Source: JAAYCT01 sp964499575 (GTDB lineage: Bacteria > Bacillota > Clostridia > Saccharofermentanales > Saccharofermentanaceae). From it: DNA of 64,000 nt. The DNA lies in assembly GCA_964499575.1 (NCBI GenBank), contig CAZCLK010000002.1, positions 1 to 64,000 on the forward strand. Reading direction: 5' to 3'. The notes beneath the pieces were generated by a model. That model made no database searches. It was given only the letters and a program-made list of their open reading frames with translations, and had not been told where the DNA came from. Shown here in pieces: positions 7,003 through 15,371 of the stretch. The position numbers and the translations under genes were made by a program. How positions within the stretch are numbered: the first letter of the stretch is position 1; every line of letters begins with the position of its first letter.

Positions 7003-8670
7003 ATGAAGCGACTGGGTGACATACTTATTGACAGCGGTTTTCTGACCGCAGCTGAATTGGCCGAAGCTTTGTCCGCTCAACAAGGTACCGACAAGAGACT
7101 CGGCGAAATCATCGTTGAGATGGGGCTTTTGTCCGAACTGGACATTCTCCGGGCTATCTCCAGTCAATATGATATTCCGATCATTGATCTGCAGAACGTA
7201 GACATCGACACCGAAGCGACGAAGATCGTCACCGAGCGATATTGCGAGGAGAATCTGATTATCCCGATCGGTTTTGATGACGGTAAGCTGGTCATCGCTC
7301 TCTATGATCCGTTAAATATACTCGTGACCGACGATCTCCGCTTCCGTACCGGCAGCGAAGTCGTTGCCATGCTTGCCCCCAAGAACGCCATAATCGAAGC
7401 AATCAAGAAGAGTTACGGCAAGGAAGTGGCTCAGAAGGCCGCCGCGGACCTCGCGGAGGACCTGGATATCGAGGCGATGAAGTCGCTCGGTGAACAGATC
7501 ACCGACGAAGTCAACCAGGCGCCTGTCGTTAAATTGGTCAACTCCATGATTGAGTTTGCGATCCGCGCGGGCTCTTCCGACATCCACGTCGAGCCCATGG
7601 CGGACCGGGTCCGGGTCCGTATCCGTATCGACGGCGTCCTCTCCGAGATCATGAGCAACCCGATCGCCGCCCGGGACGCGATCATCACGCGTCTCAAGAT
7701 CCTCGCCAACCTGAATATCGCCGAGAAGAGAATCCCTCAGGACGGACGTATCCAGACCTTTATCAACGGGCAGGCGGTCGACATGCGTGTTTCCGTTCTT
7801 CCCACCGTCCACGGGGAAAAGACCGTTATTCGTATCCTGGCGAAGAATGATGCCAACCTCAACCGGAAATACTTGGGCATCAATGCCCACAACAACGAGA
7901 TGATCGACCGCATCGTCAAGGTCCCCCAAGGCATTTGCCTCATATCGGGGCCTACCGGTTCCGGTAAAACGACCACCCTGTACACGCTCCTTTCCGAGAA
8001 GAACGAGCCCGAGACCAACATCGTCACCGTCGAGGACCCGGTCGAGATCCAGATAGCCGGAATTAACCAGGTACAAGTCAACGTCAAGGCGGGTATGACC
8101 TTCGCGGGCGGGCTTCGTTCCATCCTCCGTCAGGACCCGGACATCATCCTCGTCGGAGAAATCCGCGACGCCGAGACTGCGGAAATCGCGATGCGCGCTG
8201 CCATTACCGGTCACTTGGTTTTCAGCACGATTCACACGAACGACGCGGTATCCTCAATCAACCGCTTGATCGATATGGGTCTGGAACCCTTCATGGTCTC
8301 CTCTGCGCTCATCGGGGTCGTGTCTCAACGTCTGGTCCGCCGGATTTGCACCAACTGCCGTGTCGAATATGAACCGGAACCCTGGGAAAAAGATCTGCTC
8401 CGACTCAAGCCCGGACAGAAGCTCTATCAGGGTGAAGGCTGTCAGGATTGTTCCGGTTCCGGCTATAAGGGACGTATCGCGATTCACGAGATCGTGATCA
8501 TGACCAAGGCCATGAAGTCGCTTATCGACAGACGCGCAACCGAAGAGGAAATGCGACAGCTGGCGGTCAAGGAAGGCACGCAGATGCTTGCCGAATCCGC
8601 CGCGCAGCTTGTACTTGAAGGAATCACGACAGTTCGCGAGATGAACAAAGTCACCTACTCGGTTGACTGA
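7003..8670 (+). CDS. pilB: Type IV pilus extension ATPase PilB
   Basis: A 555-residue GspE/PilB ATPase that powers pilus assembly at the cytoplasmic face. The N-terminus (1-65) is an MshEN domain with two RLGxxL-type repeats (residues 3 and 31 onward), a fold that binds cyclic di-GMP in some relatives. The C-terminal ATPase has Walker A GPTGSGKT (316-323), a Walker B-like region with the R-Q-D-P-D-I-I-L-V-G-E-I-R-D box, and a four-cysteine zinc motif (C449, C452, C480, C483). The start has CGGAGGG before it. It is the first gene of pilB-pilT-pilC-pilM-pilN-pilO, 14 bases before pilT. Confidence 0.95.
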   Translation: MKRLGDILIDSGFLTAAELAEALSAQQGTDKRLGEIIVEMGLLSELDILRAISSQYDIPIIDLQNVDIDTEATKIVTERYCEENLIIPIGFDDGKLVIALYDPLNILVTDDLRFRTGSEVVAMLAPKNAIIEAIKKSYGKEVAQKAAADLAEDLDIEAMKSLGEQITDEVNQAPVVKLVNSMIEFAIRAGSSDIHVEPMADRVRVRIRIDGVLSEIMSNPIAARDAIITRLKILANLNIAEKRIPQDGRIQTFINGQAVDMRVSVLPTVHGEKTVIRILAKNDANLNRKYLGINAHNNEMIDRIVKVPQGICLISGPTGSGKTTTLYTLLSEKNEPETNIVTVEDPVEIQIAGINQVQVNVKAGMTFAGGLRSILRQDPDIILVGEIRDAETAEIAMRAAITGHLVFSTIHTNDAVSSINRLIDMGLEPFMVSSALIGVVSQRLVRRICTNCRVEYEPEPWEKDLLRLKPGQKLYQGEGCQDCSGSGYKGRIAIHEIVIMTKAMKSLIDRRATEEEMRQLAVKEGTQMLAESAAQLVLEGITTVREMNKVTYSVD

Positions 8671-8684
8671 CAAGGAGGAAATCA

Positions 8685-9809
8685 ATGGAAGCATTTTCAT
8701 TATCCATGGACGCAATTCTAACCGAGGCGGTACGCAGACAGGCATCCGACACGCACATCACGGTCGGACTGCCGGCGATGATCCGGGTCAACGGGGACCT
8801 GATGCCCATGAACTCGAACATCCTCACGCAGAGCGACGCCGAGTTTCTGTGCAAATCCATGTTGGACAAATCGCGACTTCAGTATCTGAACGAGCGCGGT
8901 GAGATCGACTTTTCGTATGTCGTCAAGGATTACAGCCGGTTCAGATGCAACATCTTTAAGCAACGCGGAAGTTATACTCTGGCAGCCAGAACGATTACGA
9001 CCGAGATACCGACGTGCGAGCGTCTGGGCCTTCCGGAGCTTTTCAAGGAGTTGTCACTTCGCCCGAGAGGGCTGATCCTCGTCACCGGGCCTACCGGTTC
9101 CGGAAAATCCACCACGCTGGCCGCCATGGTCGGCCACATCAACCAGAGCCGCCGTTGTCATGTGCTCACGTTGGAAGAGCCGATCGAATATCTGCATCGT
9201 CACTCGGAGTCCATGATCAATCAGCGCGAGATTCACGAGGACACTCTTTCCTTTGCCAATGCGCTCCGGGCCGCTCTGCGTGAAGATCCGGATGTCATCA
9301 TGGTCGGTGAAATGCGCGACCTCGATACAATCGCGACAGCGATCACGGCATCCGAAACGGGTCACCTGGTCATGTCTACGCTCCACACCAGCGGCGCCGC
9401 GGATACGATCAACCGCATCATCGACGTCTTCCCCCCTCACCAGCAGGATCAGATCCGCGTTCAGCTGGGAACCGTTCTGGTCGCCGTCATCTCTCAGACT
9501 CTTCTTCCGCGTGCCGACGGAACGGGACGTATCGCAGCCTTCGAGATTTTGCTGGCAAACGATGCCGTACGCAACCTGATCCGCGAAGGTAAGACCTATC
9601 AAATTGACAACACCATCTCCACCAACCTCAAATCCGGAATGTGCTCGATGGACTATTATCTTGCCGAACTGGTCAAGAAATCACTGGTCACGCGCGAAGT
9701 GGCGTTGAGTCGCTGCCGGAATCCGGAAGACTTCCGGCGCTTCCTCTCCAATACGGGCAGCGCTCAGAGCGGTACCGGAAAAGGTCTTTTCGACTCACTG
9801 GAGTATTAA
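8685..9809 (+). CDS. pilT: Type IV pilus retraction ATPase PilT
   Basis: A 374-residue PilT family ATPase, which depolymerises the pilus for twitching or DNA uptake. Walker A GPTGSGKS is at 135-142, the EEPIEY and GEMRD boxes follow, and near residue 290 it has A-V-R-N-L-I-R-E-G-K, close to the A-I-R-N-L-I-R-E-G-K motif that marks retraction ATPases. There is no zinc motif, as expected for PilT. AGGAGG precedes the ATG. Its presence means the pilus is likely retractile, unlike the ComG pseudopili of many Firmicutes. Confidence 0.95.
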   Translation: MEAFSLSMDAILTEAVRRQASDTHITVGLPAMIRVNGDLMPMNSNILTQSDAEFLCKSMLDKSRLQYLNERGEIDFSYVVKDYSRFRCNIFKQRGSYTLAARTITTEIPTCERLGLPELFKELSLRPRGLILVTGPTGSGKSTTLAAMVGHINQSRRCHVLTLEEPIEYLHRHSESMINQREIHEDTLSFANALRAALREDPDVIMVGEMRDLDTIATAITASETGHLVMSTLHTSGAADTINRIIDVFPPHQQDQIRVQLGTVLVAVISQTLLPRADGTGRIAAFEILLANDAVRNLIREGKTYQIDNTISTNLKSGMCSMDYYLAELVKKSLVTREVALSRCRNPEDFRRFLSNTGSAQSGTGKGLFDSLEY

Positions 9810-9838
9810 GCATCATAATGGTCAGGAGGTCATGATCC

Positions 9839-11047
9839 ATGCCAAATTACAAGTATGAAGTCATAGACGCAAAGGGCAGTATCACCAAGGGGATTATCGA
9901 GGCGGCCTCCGTAGCGGATGCGACCAAGATGTTGCGTGCGGACGGTAAATTTGTCGCATCGATGAAACAGGACACGGGAGCGAGCATCTTGAATCGCAAT
10001 TTCGGCAGCCCGAAGTTAAAGACCACGGATCTGCTTATGATCTGCCGTCAACTCTCCTCCCTGCTCGGAGCCGGTATCACAATCATCCGCGCCCTGGACA
10101 TGCTGTATCAGCAGATGACCAGTCGGAAAGGAAAGGACGTTATCGGAGCGATTTATGAAAGTATTCAATCCGGCAAGACGCTGTCCGAGGCTTTTCGCGA
10201 CCAGAAAAAGGCCCTCCCGGATATCATGATCAGCATGGTCGCCGCCGGAGAAGAATCCGGTCGTTTGGATGATGTTATGGCACGACTCGCGGTTCATTTC
10301 GAGAAAGAAGCCAAACTCAAGAATAAGGTCGGTGCCGCGATGGTATATCCGGTCATTCTGGCAATCGTAACGTTTGGTATCACGATCGGACTGATGGTAT
10401 TCGTGGTTCCCAAATTGGGAGAAACGCTGAAAGGGATGGGTTCAGAGCTGCCGCCGCTCACCAAAGCGGTCATGGCGATAAGTAATACGCTTATTTCCTA
10501 TTGGTATGTTTTTGCCATCTTGATTACCGCAGTCGTTTTGCTGTTCCGTTCCTTCAGGAAATCCGAAAAGGGCGGAATTCTCTGGGATCGATTCAAACTC
10601 AAAGTTCCCGTTCTCGGAAAAGCGACAAAGGCGACGGCATCCGCACGTTTTACCCGCACGATGTCCACTCTTCTGAGAAGCGGTATCAACGTATTGGAAT
10701 CGATGGAGATCACCAGCAGGACACTGGGCAATCGCTTCCTCGAAAAGAAGCTCTACGAATCGCGCAACGACATTCGAAAAGGATCATCCATTTCCCGATC
10801 CATTCGCGGTATTTCCGAGTTCCCCCCGATGATATACGCCATGACCGCCATCGGAGAAGAATCCGGAACATTGGACTCCATACTGGACAAAGCCGCGGAC
10901 TTTTTCGAGGAAGAGGCGGATGCCGCGACAGCCAAATTGACGGCGACGCTGGAGCCGATCATGATCATCATCATGGCCGTCGTGGTTTTCTTTGTGATCG
11001 GCGCCGTCGGTTCGCCTATTTTGAATATGAGCGGTAGCATACTATAA
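9839..11047 (+). CDS. pilC: Type IV pilus platform protein PilC (GspF family)
   Basis: A 402-residue inner-membrane platform protein. Two repeated GspF domains (about 65-190 and 270-395) each carry the family motif GExSGxLD (GEESGRLD and GEESGTLD), with membrane spans following at about 165-190, 215-235 and 370-395. It links the PilB/PilT motors to the growing pilus. AGGAGG lies before the ATG, with a 29-base gap from pilT. Confidence 0.95.
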   Translation: MPNYKYEVIDAKGSITKGIIEAASVADATKMLRADGKFVASMKQDTGASILNRNFGSPKLKTTDLLMICRQLSSLLGAGITIIRALDMLYQQMTSRKGKDVIGAIYESIQSGKTLSEAFRDQKKALPDIMISMVAAGEESGRLDDVMARLAVHFEKEAKLKNKVGAAMVYPVILAIVTFGITIGLMVFVVPKLGETLKGMGSELPPLTKAVMAISNTLISYWYVFAILITAVVLLFRSFRKSEKGGILWDRFKLKVPVLGKATKATASARFTRTMSTLLRSGINVLESMEITSRTLGNRFLEKKLYESRNDIRKGSSISRSIRGISEFPPMIYAMTAIGEESGTLDSILDKAADFFEEEADAATAKLTATLEPIMIIIMAVVVFFVIGAVGSPILNMSGSIL

Positions 11048-11080
11048 GATACATTATGTCCACCCGAAAGGAGAGTAGTT

Positions 11081-12202
11081 ATGGGAAGTCCATTAAGCAG
11101 ATTGGGAGGTTCGATTGTATCGATTGATGCTTCCAGTTCCAACTTGCGGTTGGTTGTCGGAGGTTATAACCGCAAATCGGGGATCGTGGAAATCGATAAA
11201 TTCGCGACAATCCCCCTTGAACCGGAAACGATTGCCGACGGAGTAATCTCGGATCAGTTCGGAGTCGTTATGGCACTCAAGAACACTTTGGCGAAACTGG
11301 ATGTCGCATCGAAGCGCACCTTCGTCACGGTCGAAGGGAGTTATCTCCATACCCGGGATCTTGAGTTTCCCGCAGTTCGTCCCGAGCAACTGCGCGACAT
11401 GGTTCGGTACGAGATTCTCGGTCAGAGTTCGAATCGCGATATGATCGTCGAATACATGGTTTTCGGAAAGACTCTTGATGAGGAATCCAAGCAGACAAAG
11501 TATAAGGTTCGCGCAACGGCAGTTCCCAAAGAGGTCGTTACGGATTTCCGGGATTTGCTGAAGACCTGCTCGATGACTCCGGAAGTTCTCGATGTCAATC
11601 CGAATGCCATCCGTAAACTTTTCCGAACCGGTGTGATCAACGGGAAGACCAATTTGGAAGCCAATACTCTCTTATTGATCGAACTGGCGAGCAAGACAAC
11701 GAACATCACCGTTTTGGATAACGGCTTCCCGGTTCTGACCCGCCGTCTGCAGTTCGGACACTCGAACATCCGGCAGGTCGCGGAAACGGTCAAGAAGATT
11801 CAATCCAATGCGGCGGATAAGACATCGATCCTTACGCGCCGACTTCAGATCGTAAAGGGCGAAGGCGTCAAGCAACTGGATGTGTCGGACATCGATGTAT
11901 GGAACGAATCCGTTAAGGATGAACCGTCCCTTGCAAGCGCGGTATCCGCTTATTTCAAGAGTTTGACGGACGCCGTATCCCGGACCGCACAGTTTTCAAT
12001 ATCCAAATACCGTCTCAACAGTATCAGCACCTGTTTTCTTTACGGAAGCGGCGCAAAATACCGTAAAATCGATAAAGAACTGTCGCGCCAGCTCGGAACA
12101 CAAGTCGAGAAGCTGGAATCACTCAGTACCGTCGCGTCTCCGAAGGATTTCGATCTCTCGGACTATGTCAATGCGTGCGGTGCTCTGATTAGAGAAAACT
12201 GA
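11081..12202 (+). CDS. pilM: Type IV pilus assembly protein PilM
   Basis: A 373-residue cytoplasmic protein with an actin-like (FtsA/MreB) fold; the N-terminal phosphate-loop strand I-V-S-I-D-A-S-S-S-N-L-R-L-V is near residues 12-25. PilM binds the N-terminal tail of PilN and ties the inner-membrane complex to the motor. Ribosome site AAAGGAGAG is present. Its order before PilN and PilO is the conserved one. Confidence 0.87.
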   Translation: MGSPLSRLGGSIVSIDASSSNLRLVVGGYNRKSGIVEIDKFATIPLEPETIADGVISDQFGVVMALKNTLAKLDVASKRTFVTVEGSYLHTRDLEFPAVRPEQLRDMVRYEILGQSSNRDMIVEYMVFGKTLDEESKQTKYKVRATAVPKEVVTDFRDLLKTCSMTPEVLDVNPNAIRKLFRTGVINGKTNLEANTLLLIELASKTTNITVLDNGFPVLTRRLQFGHSNIRQVAETVKKIQSNAADKTSILTRRLQIVKGEGVKQLDVSDIDVWNESVKDEPSLASAVSAYFKSLTDAVSRTAQFSISKYRLNSISTCFLYGSGAKYRKIDKELSRQLGTQVEKLESLSTVASPKDFDLSDYVNACGALIREN

Positions 12203-12219
12203 GAGGGGGGATAATCATA

Positions 12220-13134
12220 ATGGCTGCAACTCAGAAAACAGATTTCAACAAAAAGGATATGAACTTTTTTTCCGAATTTACCACCTCGGGAAGTCAGCTC
12301 GTATCCTCGTTCGCGATCGTATTGTTAGCGCTCGCCCTTCTCCTTGTTTTCATAATGGGTTCATTCCTTTTTATGAAGGTTCAGAGAGACAACGTCCAGA
12401 AGAAGATCGATGCGATAAACGCCGAGATCAACGATCCGAAGACCCAAGCCAGCTTGGATCTTTATAAACAGTTGAAGGTTTCATCGGAAGAATACCGATC
12501 TTACCTCTACGTGCTGAAGCGGCTGGAAATGCGTAAGGGCGAGTACCTTCACGCCGACACTGCAATGATGGATCGAATTCAGGCCAATATCCCGACGGAC
12601 ATCACCATCACTGCGATGACTTACACCGACGGGCAGGTTTCAATCACCGGAAACGCAGTGAAACAGACGGACGCCTTGGAGATGCTGCAAATGCTTCAGG
12701 AGATGAATACGTTTTATTTCGTCGCCATCGATAGTATCGAAGCATTTAATCAAAACGATGTTCAAAATTTGACCGCTGAAGAAATCGCTCTTTTGAAACG
12801 ATATTCCTTCACGATCACCGGTGCTCTCGAGCCCTTCTACACATTGAGCATTTCACGGTTTGTGGATGATACGACACAAGCTCCGTTGGACACTCCGTCC
12901 GTACAGAGTCTCGCGGCCGGCGAGGTGTTTTCGATCCCGGGTATCAATACGTTCACTTCGAACGGCCAAGAATATACGCTGTCCCGGATCCTCATCAACG
13001 GAAACAAACTGAGCGACGGGGACTGGCAACGCTTTACAGCCGCAAATGAACTGACGGGTCGCGCCACGACAAAAACAGAGATCAAGCTCTTCTACATTGC
13101 TCAGACCGTCGTGAAAGCAGGTGATTCACAATGA
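12220..13134 (+). CDS. pilN: Type IV pilus PilN-like protein
   Basis: A 304-residue bitopic membrane protein: a short cytoplasmic tail, one membrane helix (about 29-51), a coiled coil (52-100), then an extracytoplasmic domain with the fimbrial-assembly pattern I-T-A-M-T-Y-T-D-G-Q-V-S-I-T-G-N-A at about residue 128. The tail is longer than in Gram-negative PilN, and the C-terminal region beyond about 200 is extra compared with typical PilN (about 200 residues). The assignment rests on topology and on its place between pilM and pilO. Confidence 0.75.
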   Translation: MAATQKTDFNKKDMNFFSEFTTSGSQLVSSFAIVLLALALLLVFIMGSFLFMKVQRDNVQKKIDAINAEINDPKTQASLDLYKQLKVSSEEYRSYLYVLKRLEMRKGEYLHADTAMMDRIQANIPTDITITAMTYTDGQVSITGNAVKQTDALEMLQMLQEMNTFYFVAIDSIEAFNQNDVQNLTAEEIALLKRYSFTITGALEPFYTLSISRFVDDTTQAPLDTPSVQSLAAGEVFSIPGINTFTSNGQEYTLSRILINGNKLSDGDWQRFTAANELTGRATTKTEIKLFYIAQTVVKAGDSQ

Positions 13135-14021
13135 AATTGGCAGGCAAACAGTCCACACTCTTATTCCTACTGATCATCGCGTTGATCCTTATGGCATATA
13201 TCCTTTTCATCCAAAATCCCGAGTCGAAAAAAATCGATGCGAAGAAATACGAGTTAACCCAAATTGAAGCACGTAAAAAGGAGATCGACCAGACAATTTT
13301 GGCCGGTCAGGGTCTGAAAACGGAAATTGAGTCGTATAAAACTCAGATCACGGAAATCGAGCAAAAACTTCTTCCGGTCATTGAGACCCAGGTCATTGCT
13401 CAAAAGATTCAGGATGCCTTTATCAAACACGGGATCCCTTTTATCACCCTGATCCAGACAGAGGCGCCTACAGAAGACCGTGTCCTCGAATCGGATGAAA
13501 CAACGATCAGTCTCAACCTGATGCGTTCGGTTCTCTTCAAATTTCAGGTGTCCGGCACGGACGGACGGACGATGTCGATCCTGGACATTGGGGATACGCC
13601 GATTGAAGAAATTGAAATTCCGGCTCCTACCGAAGGCACAGCCGAGGATTTGGAAAATCCCATCATCTACAAGCTCGTCGGGTATAACGAGTTTATTGCT
13701 GCCGTGAAAGACATCGAAGACGATTTACCCGAAACAGTAAAAATCAAGTCCATTTCCATGACGGATTCCGGGCAGGGATTCATGCTTTATGATCTTTCCG
13801 TTGTTGTCTACTCTTATGACCTGCCCGACCGCGTTTCCGAGCCTGTTATGGACGGGGATTACATTACATGGACCGGTGTTCCGGTCAGCAGTATCCCCAA
13901 GGACGGTTTGATCGGTATACCATATGAAGCGATACCTCTGTCCATGCGACAGGACGCATTCTTCCGTCCGTTCGCTTTATTCCCGGTAGCGCCTGTAGAA
14001 ACCGAAACGGAGACACCCTAG
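13131..14021 (+). CDS. pilO: Type IV pilus PilO-like protein
   Basis: A 296-residue bitopic protein with an N-terminal membrane helix (about 9-27), a coiled coil to about 85, and an extracellular domain. It overlaps the pilN stop by 4 bases (ATGA), so the two are probably made in equal amounts, as expected for a PilN-PilO heterodimer. PilP and PilQ are missing, which fits a cell without an outer membrane. A weak hairpin followed by a T-rich run (about 14042-14072) may end the operon. Sequence similarity to PilO is low by eye; context carries the call. Confidence 0.7.
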   Translation: MKLAGKQSTLLFLLIIALILMAYILFIQNPESKKIDAKKYELTQIEARKKEIDQTILAGQGLKTEIESYKTQITEIEQKLLPVIETQVIAQKIQDAFIKHGIPFITLIQTEAPTEDRVLESDETTISLNLMRSVLFKFQVSGTDGRTMSILDIGDTPIEEIEIPAPTEGTAEDLENPIIYKLVGYNEFIAAVKDIEDDLPETVKIKSISMTDSGQGFMLYDLSVVVYSYDLPDRVSEPVMDGDYITWTGVPVSSIPKDGLIGIPYEAIPLSMRQDAFFRPFALFPVAPVETETETP

Positions 14022-14104
14022 TCATTTCTGATTTTGCTTGTACACAATTGCAGCTGTTGTTTTCTTTTTTGACACAGAAATGTGAAAATTCTTCAAATTT
14101 CGTA

Positions 14105-14132
14105 TTGCATTTATTCACATCAATGCTATAAT
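14105..14132 (+). promoter_or_regulatory. Strong promoter of the first pilin gene
   Basis: TTGCAT (14105-14110), a 16-base spacer, and an extended -10 TGcTATAAT with the hexamer at 14127-14132. It lies after pilO, so the first pilin has its own transcript start, with a leader of about 35 nt. Confidence 0.8.
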
Positions 14133-14175
14133 GAGACCATAAACAATTACTCACACCACTAAGGAGGACATTTAC

Positions 14176-14379
14176 ATGAAGAAGATTATGAAGAACAGAA
14201 AAGGCTTTACCTTGATTGAGATGATCATTGTTATCGCAATCATCGTCATTCTGGCATCCGTTGTATTCTTTGCGATCCAGCAGTACATTACCGCCGCTCA
14301 GAAGTCCGCAACGTCCATCTCGCAGCACAATTCTGAGATCACATCCGTATACGCCGCGATCTCAGGTCTGCTCACCTGA
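14176..14379 (+). CDS. Short type IV pilin, likely the major subunit
   Basis: A 67-residue prepilin. A 9-residue basic leader ending in K-G is cut before FTLIEMIIVIAIIVILA, with Glu at mature position 5 as required. The mature protein would be only about 58 residues: the N-terminal helix plus a short tail, without the globular beta-sheet head of normal pilins (130-170 residues). AAGGAGG lies 9 bases before the ATG. A strong private promoter and a perfect terminator make it monocistronic, as expected for an abundant subunit. Such truncated pilins are known in Geobacter PilA-N. Confidence 0.9.
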   Translation: MKKIMKNRKGFTLIEMIIVIAIIVILASVVFFAIQQYITAAQKSATSISQHNSEITSVYAAISGLLT

Positions 14380-14427
14380 TAATTGATCCGATCCTTTGAA
14401 GGGATCAGTCATTATTTGCGAGTCAAG

Positions 14428-14466
14428 ATCGTTGCCGATCCGTAAAGGATCGGCAACGATTTTTTT
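14428..14466 (+). terminator. Rho-independent terminator after the first pilin
   Basis: Perfect 14-bp stem ATCGTTGCCGATCC (14428-14441) / GGATCGGCAACGAT (14447-14460), loop GTAAA, then seven T counting the last stem base. Confidence 0.95.
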
Positions 14467-14507
14467 ACGGTTTGGTTGCATTCCCGGTGGTATTGCGGCT
14501 TTATTTG

Positions 14508-14516
14508 TGTTATAAT
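14508..14516 (+). promoter_or_regulatory. Extended -10 promoter of the second pilin
   Basis: TGtTATAAT, with the hexamer at 14511-14516. There is no convincing -35 at the right distance. The leader to the ATG at 14558 is about 35 nt. Confidence 0.6.
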
Positions 14517-14557
14517 TCACTTGGTGATGTATGCGTGTATTTGATTCGGAGGATTCC

Positions 14558-14773
14558 ATGCGAAGAATTCTGAAGTCCGGTAAAGGTTTTACCCTCATAG
14601 AAATGGTTATTGTCATTGCCGTCATTATGGTACTGGCTGCGGTGGTGTTTATATCTGCGACGCAATACCTTGCCGGCGCGAACAAGGGCAAGGTTACGGT
14701 AGAGTCCATAGAATCGTCCTTTTCCTATGCCAAGAACACAATGAATGCTACTTTTGCAAATCTGGGGTACTAA
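14558..14773 (+). CDS. Second short type IV pilin
   Basis: A 71-residue prepilin: leader MRRILKSGKG, then FTLIEMVIVIAVIMVLAAVV with Glu5, and a tail of about 35 residues; the mature form is about 61 residues. CGGAGG lies 7 bases before the ATG at 14558; an upstream in-frame ATG (14531) lies before that site and is rejected. The helix is very like the first pilin but the tail differs, so the two could be alternative subunits, or head and stem of one fibre. It is read with the two pseudopilin genes that follow. Confidence 0.88.
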   Translation: MRRILKSGKGFTLIEMVIVIAVIMVLAAVVFISATQYLAGANKGKVTVESIESSFSYAKNTMNATFANLGY

Positions 14774-14796
14774 TTTTCGGAGGGAGCGGTTGACCG

Positions 14797-15324
14797 ATGG
14801 GGTTCTATTTTAGACGAAATTTGTTCCGTTCGCACAAGCAGGGTTCTTCCCGAAACGGGTTTACGCTTCTTGAGACGATGATTGCGGTCGCTCTGATGCT
14901 GATTATCAGCATCATCGTATACAAGGGTTTTATGTCCTCCATGCAGTACTCCGGTAATACGGCTATGTTTGAGAAGACCGCACAGCAGGCGGACGAAGAT
15001 GCGAACCTCGCATTCGGGGCGGGAAATATACCGGGGGGGACTACCGATGAGGGATTGTATTTGGCCGATGCATCGGGGACATACAATCAGGTCATTCGCG
15101 TCAACACCTACGACGTCAAATTGACCCCTTCCCTGCCCTCAGGAAATCCTGCCTATTATGAGGGATCTCAAACCAGAGCGACCAACCGTTTCGCTTTTCA
15201 TTATGTTGTTCGTCCGTGCACGGTAGCAGCTTGCGGCGGGACCATTCGTTTTTATCAGGTAGGTACCACGGTAGTTGCAAGATGTGACAAATGTGATAAG
15301 GTATATGATTCGAATGTCAGTTGA
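14797..15324 (+). CDS. Pseudopilin with a C-terminal zinc-ribbon-like motif
   Basis: A 175-residue prepilin-like protein. The leader ends R-N-G21, then FTLLETMIAVALMLIISIIV, with Glu5 of the mature chain present. The body (about 50-140) is probably globular. Near the end are four cysteines in a CxxxxC-x16-CxxC pattern (C141, C146, C163, C166), inside strand-like sequence that resembles a zinc ribbon. I know of no zinc ribbon in a pilin head. AGGG(A) lies 12 bases before the ATG, which is long. It was probably co-transcribed with the neighbours as a minor subunit that primes or tips the pilus. Confidence 0.8.
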   Translation: MGFYFRRNLFRSHKQGSSRNGFTLLETMIAVALMLIISIIVYKGFMSSMQYSGNTAMFEKTAQQADEDANLAFGAGNIPGGTTDEGLYLADASGTYNQVIRVNTYDVKLTPSLPSGNPAYYEGSQTRATNRFAFHYVVRPCTVAACGGTIRFYQVGTTVVARCDKCDKVYDSNVS

Positions 15325-15371
15325 TATTAGATGCCTTTTTGCAAAAACAGCGAATGGGGAGAATTCTGACT

